From assembly GCA_003136615.1 (NCBI GenBank), contig PLFA01000186.1, forward strand, positions 6,214 through 14,285: DNA of 8,072 nt. Direction: 5' to 3'. This stretch comes from Caulobacteraceae bacterium. Its GTDB lineage: Bacteria; Pseudomonadota; Alphaproteobacteria; Caulobacterales; Caulobacteraceae. Below are positions 1 through 5,946 of the stretch, one piece after another (within the stretch, counting starts at the first letter, position 1; the number at the start of each line of letters is the position of its first letter). The notes beneath the pieces were generated by a model. It was given only the letters and a program-made list of their open reading frames with translations. It was not told the origin of the DNA and made no database searches. Made by a program: the position numbers and the translations under genes.

Positions 1-332
1 GGCCCATTCTGGCGCGATCCTCGGCCGAACATATCGCCGAACACATCACCAAACACATCGTTGAAGATGTCGTGGACGTCGTGGAATCCCGCGCCCCCTT
101 CACCGCCGCCGCCGTTCAGCCCCGCATGACCGAAACGGTCATAGACGGCGCGCTTTTTGGCGTCGGAGAGGATGGAATAGGCTTCGTTGATCTCCTTGAA
201 CCGCGCGGTGGCGTCGGCGCAGCCCCCGTTGCGATCGGGGTGGTGCTCCATGGCGAGCTTCCGGAAGGCTGACTTCAGGCCCGCCTCGTCACAGTCGCGC
301 TGCACCCCCAGCACTTCATAATAGTCCCGCAT
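1..332 (-). CDS. dnaJ: Chaperone protein DnaJ (Hsp40), N-terminal part, cut by window edge
   Basis: This is the Hsp40 co-chaperone that delivers unfolded clients to DnaK and stimulates its ATPase in the cytoplasm. Only the first 110 codons are in the window; the family is usually about 370-390 residues, so the zinc-finger and C-terminal substrate domains lie off the left edge. The protein begins MRDYYEVLGV and is a typical J domain: a KLAMEHHPDRNGG segment holds the HPD motif at residues 31-33, followed by RFKEINEAYSILSD. From about residue 71 it becomes Gly/Phe-rich (GGGGEGGAGF), then has repeated Asp-Phe units (NDVF, GDVF, GDMF). The start at 330-332 fits the conserved MRDYYE opening; the ribosome-binding site is only weakly purine-rich. 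It lies 92 bp downstream of dnaK on the same strand, so it is almost certainly the second gene of a dnaKJ operon. Identity is certain from motif and position. Confidence 0.97.
   Translation of the reverse strand, partial: MRDYYEVLGVQRDCDEAGLKSAFRKLAMEHHPDRNGGCADATARFKEINEAYSILSDAKKRAVYDRFGHAGLNGGGGEGGAGFHDVHDIFNDVFGDVFGDMFGRGSRQNG
27..62 (-). repeat. Three tandem 12-bp units in the dnaJ G/F region
   Basis: Three imperfect 12-bp direct repeats lie head to tail at 27-38 (GAACATATCGCC), 39-50 (GAACACATCACC) and 51-62 (AAACACATCGTT). On the coding strand they encode NDVF, GDVF and GDMF in the glycine/phenylalanine-rich linker of DnaJ. They keep the reading frame, so they change linker length without breaking the gene. 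Such DxF-type repeats are normal in DnaJ; the repeat at DNA level suggests growth by unit duplication. Confidence 0.75.
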
Positions 333-380
333 CTTACGTCTTTCGCCCTCGGCGTTCGTGCGTGGATCAAGGCCCGACGC

Positions 381-416
381 CGACGCCTCCGAAGCCATGT
401 GGCCTCGAAGGCATCA
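381..416 (-). other. Long RNA hairpin in the dnaK-dnaJ intergenic region
   Basis: On the dnaKJ transcript the segment read from 416 to 381 folds by hand into an uninterrupted 16-bp stem with a 4-nt loop (ACAU, 400-397). The core is GCCUUCGAGGCC pairing with GGCUUCGGAGGC. Four of the pairs are G-U wobbles, and these pair only in RNA made from the minus strand; on the other strand they become A-C mismatches. That points to selection on the dnaKJ mRNA. The stem ends 48 nt before the dnaJ start. No U-tract follows, so it is unlikely to be a strong intrinsic terminator. A role as an mRNA stability or processing element that sets the DnaK:DnaJ ratio is an inference. Confidence 0.65.
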
Positions 417-424
417 CGCCGTCC

Positions 425-2326
425 CTATTTCTTGTCGCCAGACACATCTTCGAATTCGGCGTCGACAACGCCGTCATCCGCCGCGGCGGACGGGCCTGCC
501 CCTTCCGCGCCCGGCGCGCCGGCCTGAGACTGATACATGGCCTCGCCGAGCTTCATGGAGGCCTGCATCAGGATCTGGGTCTTGGCCGCGATGGACTCCG
601 CGTCATCACCCTCCAGCGCCGACTTGAGATCCGCCACAGCAGCCTCAATGGCGCTCTTTTCCGCCGCGCCGACCTTTTCGCCGTGCTCGGTAAGGGCCTT
701 TTCCGTGGAGTGGATCAGGGCGTCGCCATGGTTCTTGGCCTCCACAAGGTCCTTGCGGGCCTTGTCTTCCGCCGCGTTCGCCTCGGCTTCCCTCACCATG
801 GTCTCAATGTCAGCCTCGGAAAGACCGCCATTGGCCTGGATGCGAATGGACTGCTCCTTCTCCGTCGCCTTGTCGCGCGCCGAAACATTCACGATGCCAT
901 TGGCGTCGATGTCAAAGGTTACCTCCACCTGGGGCACGCCGCGGGGGGCGGGGGGAAGGCCGACGAGATCGAACTGCCCGAGCAGCTTGTTGTGCGCGGC
1001 CATCGGTCGCTCGCCTTGGAACACCCGAATGGTCACCGCACTTTGATTATCGTCCGCGGTGGAGAAGACCTGACTCTTCTTGGTCGGGATCGTCGTATTG
1101 CGCTCGATCAAAGGCGTGAAGACTCCGCCCAGGGTTTCAATGCCCAGGGTGAGCGGCGTTACATCGAGCAGCAACACATCCTTGACGTCGCCCTGGAGAA
1201 CGCCCGCCTGAATAGCGGCGCCCAGGGCGACGACCTCATCTGGATTCACGCCGCGATGAGGTTCGCGGCCGAAGAACTGGGTCACGGTTTCGATGACCTT
1301 GGGCATCCGGGTCATGCCGCCCACAAGGATGACCTCATCGATGTCGGACTTCTTGAGGCCCGCGTCCTTCAGCGCCTGGTCACAGGGGCCAATGGTCTTG
1401 ACGATAAGATCCTCCACCAGGGCTTCCAGCTTGGCGCGGGTCAGCTTGATGTTCAGGTGAAGGGGGCCCGAGGCGTTCATGGAGATGAAGGGCAGGTTGA
1501 TCTCGTACTGCGCGGTGGAGGACAGCTCCTTCTTGGCTTTCTCCGCCTCTTCCTTCAGGCGCTGCAGGGCGAGCTTGTCCTTGCGGAGATCAACGCCCTG
1601 TTCCTTTTTGAACTCCTCGGCCAGATAGTCGACGATCCGCAGATCGAAGTCCTCACCGCCCAGGAAGGTGTCGCCGTTGGTGGCTTTCACCTCAAAGACG
1701 CCGTCGCCGATTTCCAGGACCGAAACGTCAAAAGTGCCGCCGCCCAGGTCGTAGACGGCGATCTTCTTGCCGTCGTTCTTTTCCAGGCCGTAGGCAAGGG
1801 CCGCCGCGGTGGGCTCATTGATGATCCGCAGAACCTCAAGACCGGCAATACGGCCAGCGTCCTTGGTGGCCTGGCGCTGGGCGTCATTGAAATAGGCCGG
1901 AACCGTGATCACGGCCTTTTCCACCTTCTCGCCAAGGTGCGCCTCGGCGGCCTCCTTCATCTTTTGCAGGATGAAGGCGGAAACCTGCTGGGGCGAATAG
2001 TCCTTGTCATGGGCGCGGACCCAGGCGTCGCCCGTGGGGCCCTTGACGATCTTGTAGGGCACCATGCCCTTGTCCTTCTCCACCATGGGGTCGGTGAAGG
2101 CGCGGCCGATGAGGCGCTTGATGGCGAACAGGGTATTTTCCGGGTTGGTCACCGCCTGGCGCTTGGCCGGCTGTCCGACGAGGCGCTCACCATCCTCCAG
2201 GATGGCCACGACGCTGGGCGTGGTGCGAACGCCTTCCGCGTTTTCGATCACCTTGGGCGTCTTGCCGTCCATGATCGCGACACAAGAATTCGTTGTGCCA
2301 AGATCGATACCGATAATCTTGCTCAT
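425..2326 (-). CDS. dnaK: Chaperone protein DnaK (Hsp70)
   Basis: This is the ATP-dependent Hsp70 chaperone that folds and protects cytoplasmic proteins with DnaJ and GrpE, and in proteobacteria also restrains sigma-32. The 633-residue product is full length for the family. The nucleotide-binding domain opens with IGIDLGTTNSCVA (residues 5-17). The second phosphate motif VYDLGGGTFDVS is at 191-202, with T198 at the autophosphorylation position, and the third signature VILVGGMTRMPKV is at 332-344. The interdomain linker DVLLLDVTPL is at 383-392. The substrate-binding domain and helical lid follow, then a Gly/Ala/Asp-rich tail ending DAEFEDVSGDKK. The ATG at 2324-2326 has a good Shine-Dalgarno, GGAAAGAG (2338-2331), four bases upstream. 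It is first in the dnaKJ operon, transcribed from a sigma-32-type promoter about 190 bp upstream and divergent from alkB. No key residue is missing. A long open frame on the opposite strand is a codon-bias shadow. Confidence 0.99.
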   Translation of the reverse strand: MSKIIGIDLGTTNSCVAIMDGKTPKVIENAEGVRTTPSVVAILEDGERLVGQPAKRQAVTNPENTLFAIKRLIGRAFTDPMVEKDKGMVPYKIVKGPTGDAWVRAHDKDYSPQQVSAFILQKMKEAAEAHLGEKVEKAVITVPAYFNDAQRQATKDAGRIAGLEVLRIINEPTAAALAYGLEKNDGKKIAVYDLGGGTFDVSVLEIGDGVFEVKATNGDTFLGGEDFDLRIVDYLAEEFKKEQGVDLRKDKLALQRLKEEAEKAKKELSSTAQYEINLPFISMNASGPLHLNIKLTRAKLEALVEDLIVKTIGPCDQALKDAGLKKSDIDEVILVGGMTRMPKVIETVTQFFGREPHRGVNPDEVVALGAAIQAGVLQGDVKDVLLLDVTPLTLGIETLGGVFTPLIERNTTIPTKKSQVFSTADDNQSAVTIRVFQGERPMAAHNKLLGQFDLVGLPPAPRGVPQVEVTFDIDANGIVNVSARDKATEKEQSIRIQANGGLSEADIETMVREAEANAAEDKARKDLVEAKNHGDALIHSTEKALTEHGEKVGAAEKSAIEAAVADLKSALEGDDAESIAAKTQILMQASMKLGEAMYQSQAGAPGAEGAGPSAAADDGVVDAEFEDVSGDKK

Positions 2327-2514
2327 GACTCTCTTTCCAGCTCCGTCTTTGGCGAACGGCAGACTTGGCCTTCGAAATCGAGAAGCACCGCCTGCACTGC
2401 CGTTCCCTTCATCCTTGGCCGCGCGGCGTGGGGGCCATTGAGCCCTCGCCGTGATCGACCGGCTAATTGGGTCTAGACGGCGAATTCATGTGAGGAATTT
2501 TCGCCGCTGACCGG

Positions 2515-2544
2515 ATATGGGAAACGGCGTGAGCGTCGCAAGGG
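2515..2544 (-). promoter_or_regulatory. Predicted sigma-32 (RpoH) heat-shock promoter of dnaKJ
   Basis: On the minus strand, CCCTTGCGA (2544-2536) and CCCATAT (2521-2515) are separated by 14 bp. The family consensus is close to CCCTTGAA, 13-15 bp, CCCCAT-T, so both boxes and the spacing fit well. Transcription would start near 2507 and give a dnaK leader of about 180 nt. The -35 box lies only about 29 bp upstream of the divergent alkB start, so the promoter overlaps the alkB 5' region. In Caulobacter dnaK is known to have a sigma-32 promoter plus a housekeeping one; no convincing second promoter is visible here. The rest of 2327-2572 holds no gene. A GACTC (GANTC) at 2327-2331 abuts the dnaK start codon. 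Confidence 0.75.
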
Positions 2545-2572
2545 CGCCGCGACGCCACAGGCCGCCTCGTCC

Positions 2573-3250
2573 ATGACATTTGTCGATCAGCCTAGGGCCG
2601 ATTTCCAGGGTGGCGGTTTCCATCTCTATCCTGATTTTCTAGACCGGCGCGCTCAAGCGCACCTGCGGGATGAGGTTCTCGCCGCCGTGGCGGACGCGCC
2701 TTTCCATAAGCCCACCACACCGGGCGGGGGTCGCATGAGCGTCGAGATCACGGGCATGGGCGCGACCAGCTGGACCAGCGACGCCAAGGGGTATCGGTAT
2801 GAGCCCCGCCATCCCCTCACGGGCCGCGCGTGGCCGGCGATACCACAGCGACTTCTAGACATCTGGGCCGCGCTGGCCGGGACAAGGATCGCCCCGGACT
2901 CCTGCCTCGTGAATTTTTATGGCCCAGGCGCCCGAATGGGCCTGCACCAGGACAGGGATGAGTCAGACCTGGGTGTTCCGGTTTTGTCGGTATCCCTGGG
3001 CGATACGGCCATTTTTCGGCTCGGCGGCGCGGCGCGCGGGGGGCCCACACGGTCAGTCCGTCTGGCCTCGGGAGATGTGTGCGTCCTGAGCGGCGCGGCG
3101 CGCCTGGCTTTTCACGGCGTGGACCGGATCATCCCGGGGTCTTCCAAGCTTCTTCCCGGCGGCGGACGGCTCAATCTCACCTTGCGGCGCGCCGCCCCGA
3201 CCTGCAGCCTGGATATAGCCAAACCCGCGCCTTTAGGACCCCGCCCATGA
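2573..3250 (+). CDS. alkB: Alpha-ketoglutarate-dependent DNA dioxygenase AlkB
   Basis: AlkB repairs 1-methyladenine and 3-methylcytosine in DNA by oxidative demethylation, using Fe(II), 2-oxoglutarate and O2. The 225-residue product is close to the E. coli length (216). The double-stranded beta-helix core is complete. The iron ligands are H125 and D127 in the LHQDRDE motif and H181 in the FHGVDRI motif. R199 and R205 in RLNLTLRR match E. coli R204 and R210, which hold 2-oxoglutarate. The conserved NFYGPGARMGLHQD and LSVSLGDTAIFRLGG stretches align directly with NRYAPGAKLSLHQD and VSVSLGLPAIFQFGG. The first in-frame ATG (2573) was chosen although no Shine-Dalgarno precedes it. The gene is divergent from dnaK, a pairing known from Caulobacter, where alkB is cell-cycle transcribed rather than Ada-controlled. 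Its TGA overlaps the next start (ATGA), so the two genes are probably co-translated. Confidence 0.96.
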   Translation: MTFVDQPRADFQGGGFHLYPDFLDRRAQAHLRDEVLAAVADAPFHKPTTPGGGRMSVEITGMGATSWTSDAKGYRYEPRHPLTGRAWPAIPQRLLDIWAALAGTRIAPDSCLVNFYGPGARMGLHQDRDESDLGVPVLSVSLGDTAIFRLGGAARGGPTRSVRLASGDVCVLSGAARLAFHGVDRIIPGSSKLLPGGGRLNLTLRRAAPTCSLDIAKPAPLGPRP

Positions 3251-4158
3251 CCAGACTAACGCTCCGACGCCCGGACGGATCGACGCCCACGGATTTTCAC
3301 ATGACCCGGCGGGGTGTGACGGGTGTCTTCTTCAGCGGCTATGCGGCCGCGGCCTTCTCAGCCCATGCGGAACCGATCCATACCGACGACGCCGGGCTGA
3401 TAACTGAAAGCGTCACGCTCGCACCTTCCGACCGTTTCGTTTTGCCCGCCTATATGGCCCGTCCAAGAGCGCCAGGGCGCTTCCCGGCGATCATCGTGGC
3501 GTCAGAAATCTTTGGGGTTCACGACTATATCAAGGACGTCTGCCGCCGGCTGGCCAAGCTAGGCTATGTGGCGATCGCGCCGGCGTTCTTTGTCCGCGTC
3601 GCCGACCCGGCGCCGTTGACGGATATGGCGGGGATCATGAAGATCGTTCAGGCTGCCTCAGACGCCCAGGTTATGGGCGATGTTGACGCGGCCATCGCCT
3701 TTCTGAAGTCTCGGCCCTTCGTGGACGCCCATCGCTTGGCGATCACCGGCTTCTGCTGGGGCGGCGGGACCACCTGGCTGGCCTGCGAGACCTTTGGTGA
3801 TTTGAAGGCCGGCGTCGTCTGGTATGGAAAGATGGTGCGCCCGCCCGGGGCGCCAGACGACCCCCGCAGGCTGTGGCCCGCGGAGCACGCCGCAGATCTC
3901 AAAGCTCCGGTTCTAGCTCTATACGGCGCCAAGGATGGCCTTGCCGCGGGGGTTCCCGCGATGCGAGAGGCCTTGGCCGCCGCGGGAAAGTCCACGAGTG
4001 AGATCATTGTCTATCCCGACGCCGGCCACGGATTCCACGCCGATTACCGGTCAAGCTACAATGCCGCTGACGCCGCCGACGGCTGGAGTCGAATGCTGGC
4101 CTTTCTTGCCGCCCGCGGGCTCGCGCCGAGGGCGTTCACGTCGACGCGAGCCCTATAA
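3247..4158 (+). CDS. Dienelactone hydrolase family protein with Tat-like signal
   Basis: This is an alpha/beta-hydrolase of the dienelactone hydrolase (carboxymethylenebutenolidase-like) family, 303 residues from the ATG at 3247. The Cys-Asp-His triad is present: C170 in GFCWGG, D230 in ALYGAKDG and H261 in DAGHGFHADY. E87 in SEIFG matches the conserved glutamate that gates the catalytic cysteine. Residues 19-41 contain a twin arginine (TRRGV), an Ala-rich hydrophobic stretch and AHA before EP, which suggests Tat export and cleavage near residue 41. The conserved N-terminal segment before the RR supports starting at 3247 rather than at the internal ATG at 3301; the frame is open further upstream but that part is alkB read out of frame. 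The start overlaps the alkB stop by ATGA, implying translational coupling. Family membership is clear. The substrate is unknown, and nothing nearby points to aromatic degradation. Confidence 0.92.
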   Translation: MTRLTLRRPDGSTPTDFHMTRRGVTGVFFSGYAAAAFSAHAEPIHTDDAGLITESVTLAPSDRFVLPAYMARPRAPGRFPAIIVASEIFGVHDYIKDVCRRLAKLGYVAIAPAFFVRVADPAPLTDMAGIMKIVQAASDAQVMGDVDAAIAFLKSRPFVDAHRLAITGFCWGGGTTWLACETFGDLKAGVVWYGKMVRPPGAPDDPRRLWPAEHAADLKAPVLALYGAKDGLAAGVPAMREALAAAGKSTSEIIVYPDAGHGFHADYRSSYNAADAADGWSRMLAFLAARGLAPRAFTSTRAL

Positions 4159-4161
4159 AGA

Positions 4162-5565
4162 TCAGGCGCCAAGCTTGCGCAAAAGGGCTTCCAGATCCCG
4201 CGCCAGCTGCGCGTCGGCCGCGCGCAATTCGTCGATCCGTCGCACCGCGTGCAGAACGGTGGTGTGATCACGTCCGCCAAAGCGCCGACCGATGTCGGGC
4301 AGAGACCGGGTCGTAAGCTGCTTGGCGAGCCACATGGCGGCTTGCCGAGGACGGGCCACGGCGCGCGTTCGCCGCTCCGAGATCAGATCAGCCTGCTTGA
4401 GGCCAAAGTGTTCGGCGGCGGCCTTCTGGATATCATCCACGGTTACCCGCTTCTCCGGTCCTCCGCGCAGGTGCGGCCGCAGCAGACGCTGCGCGGCGTC
4501 AAGATTCAGGGAGATAGCCTCCGCTCCAGCCTGGGCGATGAGAATATTTAGCGCCCCTTCCATTTCACGCACGCTATCGACGAACCGGTCGGCGAGAAAC
4601 GCCATGACCTCAGGGCGCAGAGCCGCCGTGAAACCGTGGTGGCCACCCAGAATTTGTAGCTTCCGATCCAGAATTCCCAAGCGCAGCGCGCGGTCCGCAG
4701 GCTCCACAGCGCAAAGCAAACCCGCAGAGAGGTGCGATCTCAGCCTGCCGTCGAGTTCGGTCAAGGCCGCAGCTGGGCGATCGGCCGAGAAGACCACCCG
4801 ACGGTCGTTTTCCATCAGAGAAGCAAGCGTATGAAAGAGCTCCTCCTGTGTGCTCTGCTTGCCGCCAATGAACTGGATATCGTCGATGAGAAGGAGATCA
4901 GCGGACCGCAGCTCATCCTTAAAGGCCGCCATCTGACGCTCCATCAGGGCGCGCACAAAGCTCGACATGAACCGCTCGGCCGTCAGATAGACCACCTTCC
5001 GACGCGGCGCGGTGCGCATGGCCTCCGCTGCCAGGGCCTGCAGAAGGTGTGTTTTCCCAAATCCGTAGGGGCCGTGAAACACGACGGGATTGAAGTGACC
5101 ATCCGCCCAGGACGCCACCCGCCGCGCCATGGCGCAGGCGAATTCGTTGGAGGGCCCGGTGACGAAAGTGTCAAAGCTGAAGCAGGCCTTGAGCGGCATG
5201 GCAGAGCGCGCGCGAGCTGAGTCCAAGGCCGCCGGAGCCGGCGCGGCGATCTCATCGACCGGGGCCGGAGCTTGAGCAGTTTCCGCGTCGCCTTCAAATT
5301 CCAGGCGGGAGATCAAGCCAAGGGGACGACCATCGGGATCATAGCGGCTCCAGAGCTCGTCAATCCTCCGCCACGCATTGCGACGCACCCAATCGCGCGC
5401 GACACCGGTATGGGTCACCAACCAGAGGCGCCCATCCATGGCCGCGCGAAGCGCCGCTGGCGCCAGCCAGGAGCCGAACGCGTCATCGCCGATTTCAGTC
5501 CGCAAGACATCGCTGGCCCTATGCCAGATCGTGGCTGGCGGGGTTTGCGCCATAATTTGATTCAT
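4162..5565 (-). CDS. dnaA: Chromosomal replication initiator protein DnaA
   Basis: DnaA binds DnaA boxes at the origin as an ATP complex, melts DNA and loads the helicase. From the chosen ATG (5563-5565) it is 467 residues. Domain I is about residues 1-90 (TEIGDDAFGSWLAP onward), followed by an Ala/Pro-rich linker to about 125. The AAA+ domain has Walker A GPYGFGKT (165-172), Walker B LLLIDD (224-229), sensor 1 VVFSADR and sensor 2 R333 in VREMEGALN. Domain IV carries the DNA-binding signature GRRFGGRDHTTVLHAVRR (426-443). The sequence is strongly Caulobacter-like. An in-frame extension to 5649 is open, but it would translate the leader hairpin and looks non-conserved; an ATG at 5551-5553 is another option. 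The position of the E. coli arginine finger (R285) reads His278, with R276 two residues earlier. The gene lies downstream of rpsT and is tail to tail with the hydrolase, 3 bp apart. Confidence 0.97.
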   Translation of the reverse strand: MNQIMAQTPPATIWHRASDVLRTEIGDDAFGSWLAPAALRAAMDGRLWLVTHTGVARDWVRRNAWRRIDELWSRYDPDGRPLGLISRLEFEGDAETAQAPAPVDEIAAPAPAALDSARARSAMPLKACFSFDTFVTGPSNEFACAMARRVASWADGHFNPVVFHGPYGFGKTHLLQALAAEAMRTAPRRKVVYLTAERFMSSFVRALMERQMAAFKDELRSADLLLIDDIQFIGGKQSTQEELFHTLASLMENDRRVVFSADRPAAALTELDGRLRSHLSAGLLCAVEPADRALRLGILDRKLQILGGHHGFTAALRPEVMAFLADRFVDSVREMEGALNILIAQAGAEAISLNLDAAQRLLRPHLRGGPEKRVTVDDIQKAAAEHFGLKQADLISERRTRAVARPRQAAMWLAKQLTTRSLPDIGRRFGGRDHTTVLHAVRRIDELRAADAQLARDLEALLRKLGA

Positions 5566-5598
5566 TACTTTTTTGCCCCACAGTTCAAGACTTCGCCC

Positions 5599-5627
5599 AG
5601 CTTCAAAGGCGCCGCGCCCCTGAAGCT
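5599..5627 (-). other. Strong hairpin in the dnaA mRNA leader
   Basis: Reading 5627 to 5599 on the dnaA strand, AGCUUCA pairs perfectly with UGAAGCU. The stem continues inward through two G-U wobbles and four GC pairs (GGCG with CGCC) to a 3-nt CGG loop. This makes a continuous 13-bp stem filling exactly 29 nt, and it ends 33 nt upstream of the chosen dnaA start codon. The wobbles pair only in RNA from the dnaA strand. In C. crescentus DnaA synthesis is known to be controlled at translation, so a regulatory role is plausible but inferred. Confidence 0.7.
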
Positions 5628-5818
5628 TCCCAATTTGGCCGCAGGACACTTATGTGGGTCCTTAAAGCCCTCCGGCGATCGAACGCACGTCTCCCCGTGC
5701 CGCGAGACCAAGCAGGCCGCGCGGCGTTTTTTCGTCCGTATAAGTTACGATTGCCGAGAACCCCAGACTGGCGCGGCGGAGCGTCGAAATCAACGCCCAA
5801 AATCTGCCGTTGACGGCC

Positions 5819-5835
5819 GATTCGCGCCTTGACTC
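5819..5835. promoter_or_regulatory. Pair of GANTC (CcrM) methylation sites upstream of dnaA
   Basis: GATTC at 5819-5823 and GACTC at 5831-5835 are palindromic-type GANTC sites with starts 12 bp apart. In Caulobacterales CcrM methylates GANTC late in the cell cycle, and full methylation of the dnaA promoter is known to favour dnaA transcription in C. crescentus. A third site is at 5917-5921. The sequence match is exact; the function is inferred from the lineage. Confidence 0.6.
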
Positions 5836-5901
5836 GCGGAAGGTTCGGACAGTGCAGGGAAAACCGGCCGATCACTTTTTTTCGGCGACGCCAGAATGGC
5901 A

Positions 5902-5928
5902 AATTTAGCTGTGGATGAATCGGCGCAA
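5902..5928 (-). promoter_or_regulatory. Candidate dnaA promoter with GANTC site and near-consensus DnaA box
   Basis: On the minus strand, TTGCGC (5928-5923) is followed 13 bp later by GCTAAATT (5909-5902), which fits the Caulobacter housekeeping pattern TTGAC followed by 10-14 bp and GCTANAWC in its -10 but only partly in its -35. Inside the spacer is GATTC (GANTC, 5921-5917). It overlaps TCATCCACA (5918-5910), one base from the DnaA box TTATCCACA. This layout could place dnaA under both methylation and DnaA autoregulation. The -35 also lies in a hairpin-forming repeat downstream of rpsT. The start site is a guess. Confidence 0.4.
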
Positions 5929-5946
5929 AGGCGCCGACAAGGCGCC
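5921..5946 (-). other. Overlapping, mutually exclusive hairpins downstream of rpsT
   Basis: The repeat of GGCGCC allows two exclusive folds. One is a perfect 6-bp stem, CGGCGC/GCGCCG, with a 4-nt loop (5921-5936). The other pairs GGCGCC at 5930-5935 with GGCGCC at 5941-5946 across a 5-nt loop. They lie 54-79 bp past the rpsT stop. No U-run follows on the minus strand, so intrinsic termination of rpsT is not clearly supported and some readthrough into dnaA is possible. They may instead protect the rpsT mRNA 3' end; this is inference. Confidence 0.45.

Noticed and set aside
362..2476. A 704-codon open frame on the plus strand opposite dnaK
   Set aside because: It is an antisense shadow created by the codon bias of a conserved GC-rich dnaK. 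Such frames opposite dnaK are well known and have been misannotated as NAD-specific glutamate dehydrogenase. It has low-complexity composition and shows no domain motif.
3079..3246. In-frame upstream extension of the hydrolase gene into alkB
   Set aside because: The extension is alkB sequence read out of frame; the ATGA overlap start and the conserved N-terminus fit 3247.
4292..4834. A 180-codon plus-strand frame opposite dnaA, and similar frames opposite it
   Set aside because: These overlap essential DnaA domains and read as basic, Ser/Arg-rich shadow sequence.
5873..5882. T-run CTTTTTTTTC-like tract on the plus strand as a terminator
   Set aside because: No plus-strand gene lies upstream, and no stable stem directly precedes the tract; on the dnaA strand it is an A-run.
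5603..5902. A 99-codon minus-strand frame in the dnaA upstream region
   Set aside because: It is Arg-rich with no motif, has no clear ribosome-binding site, and overlaps the presumed dnaA leader and its hairpin.
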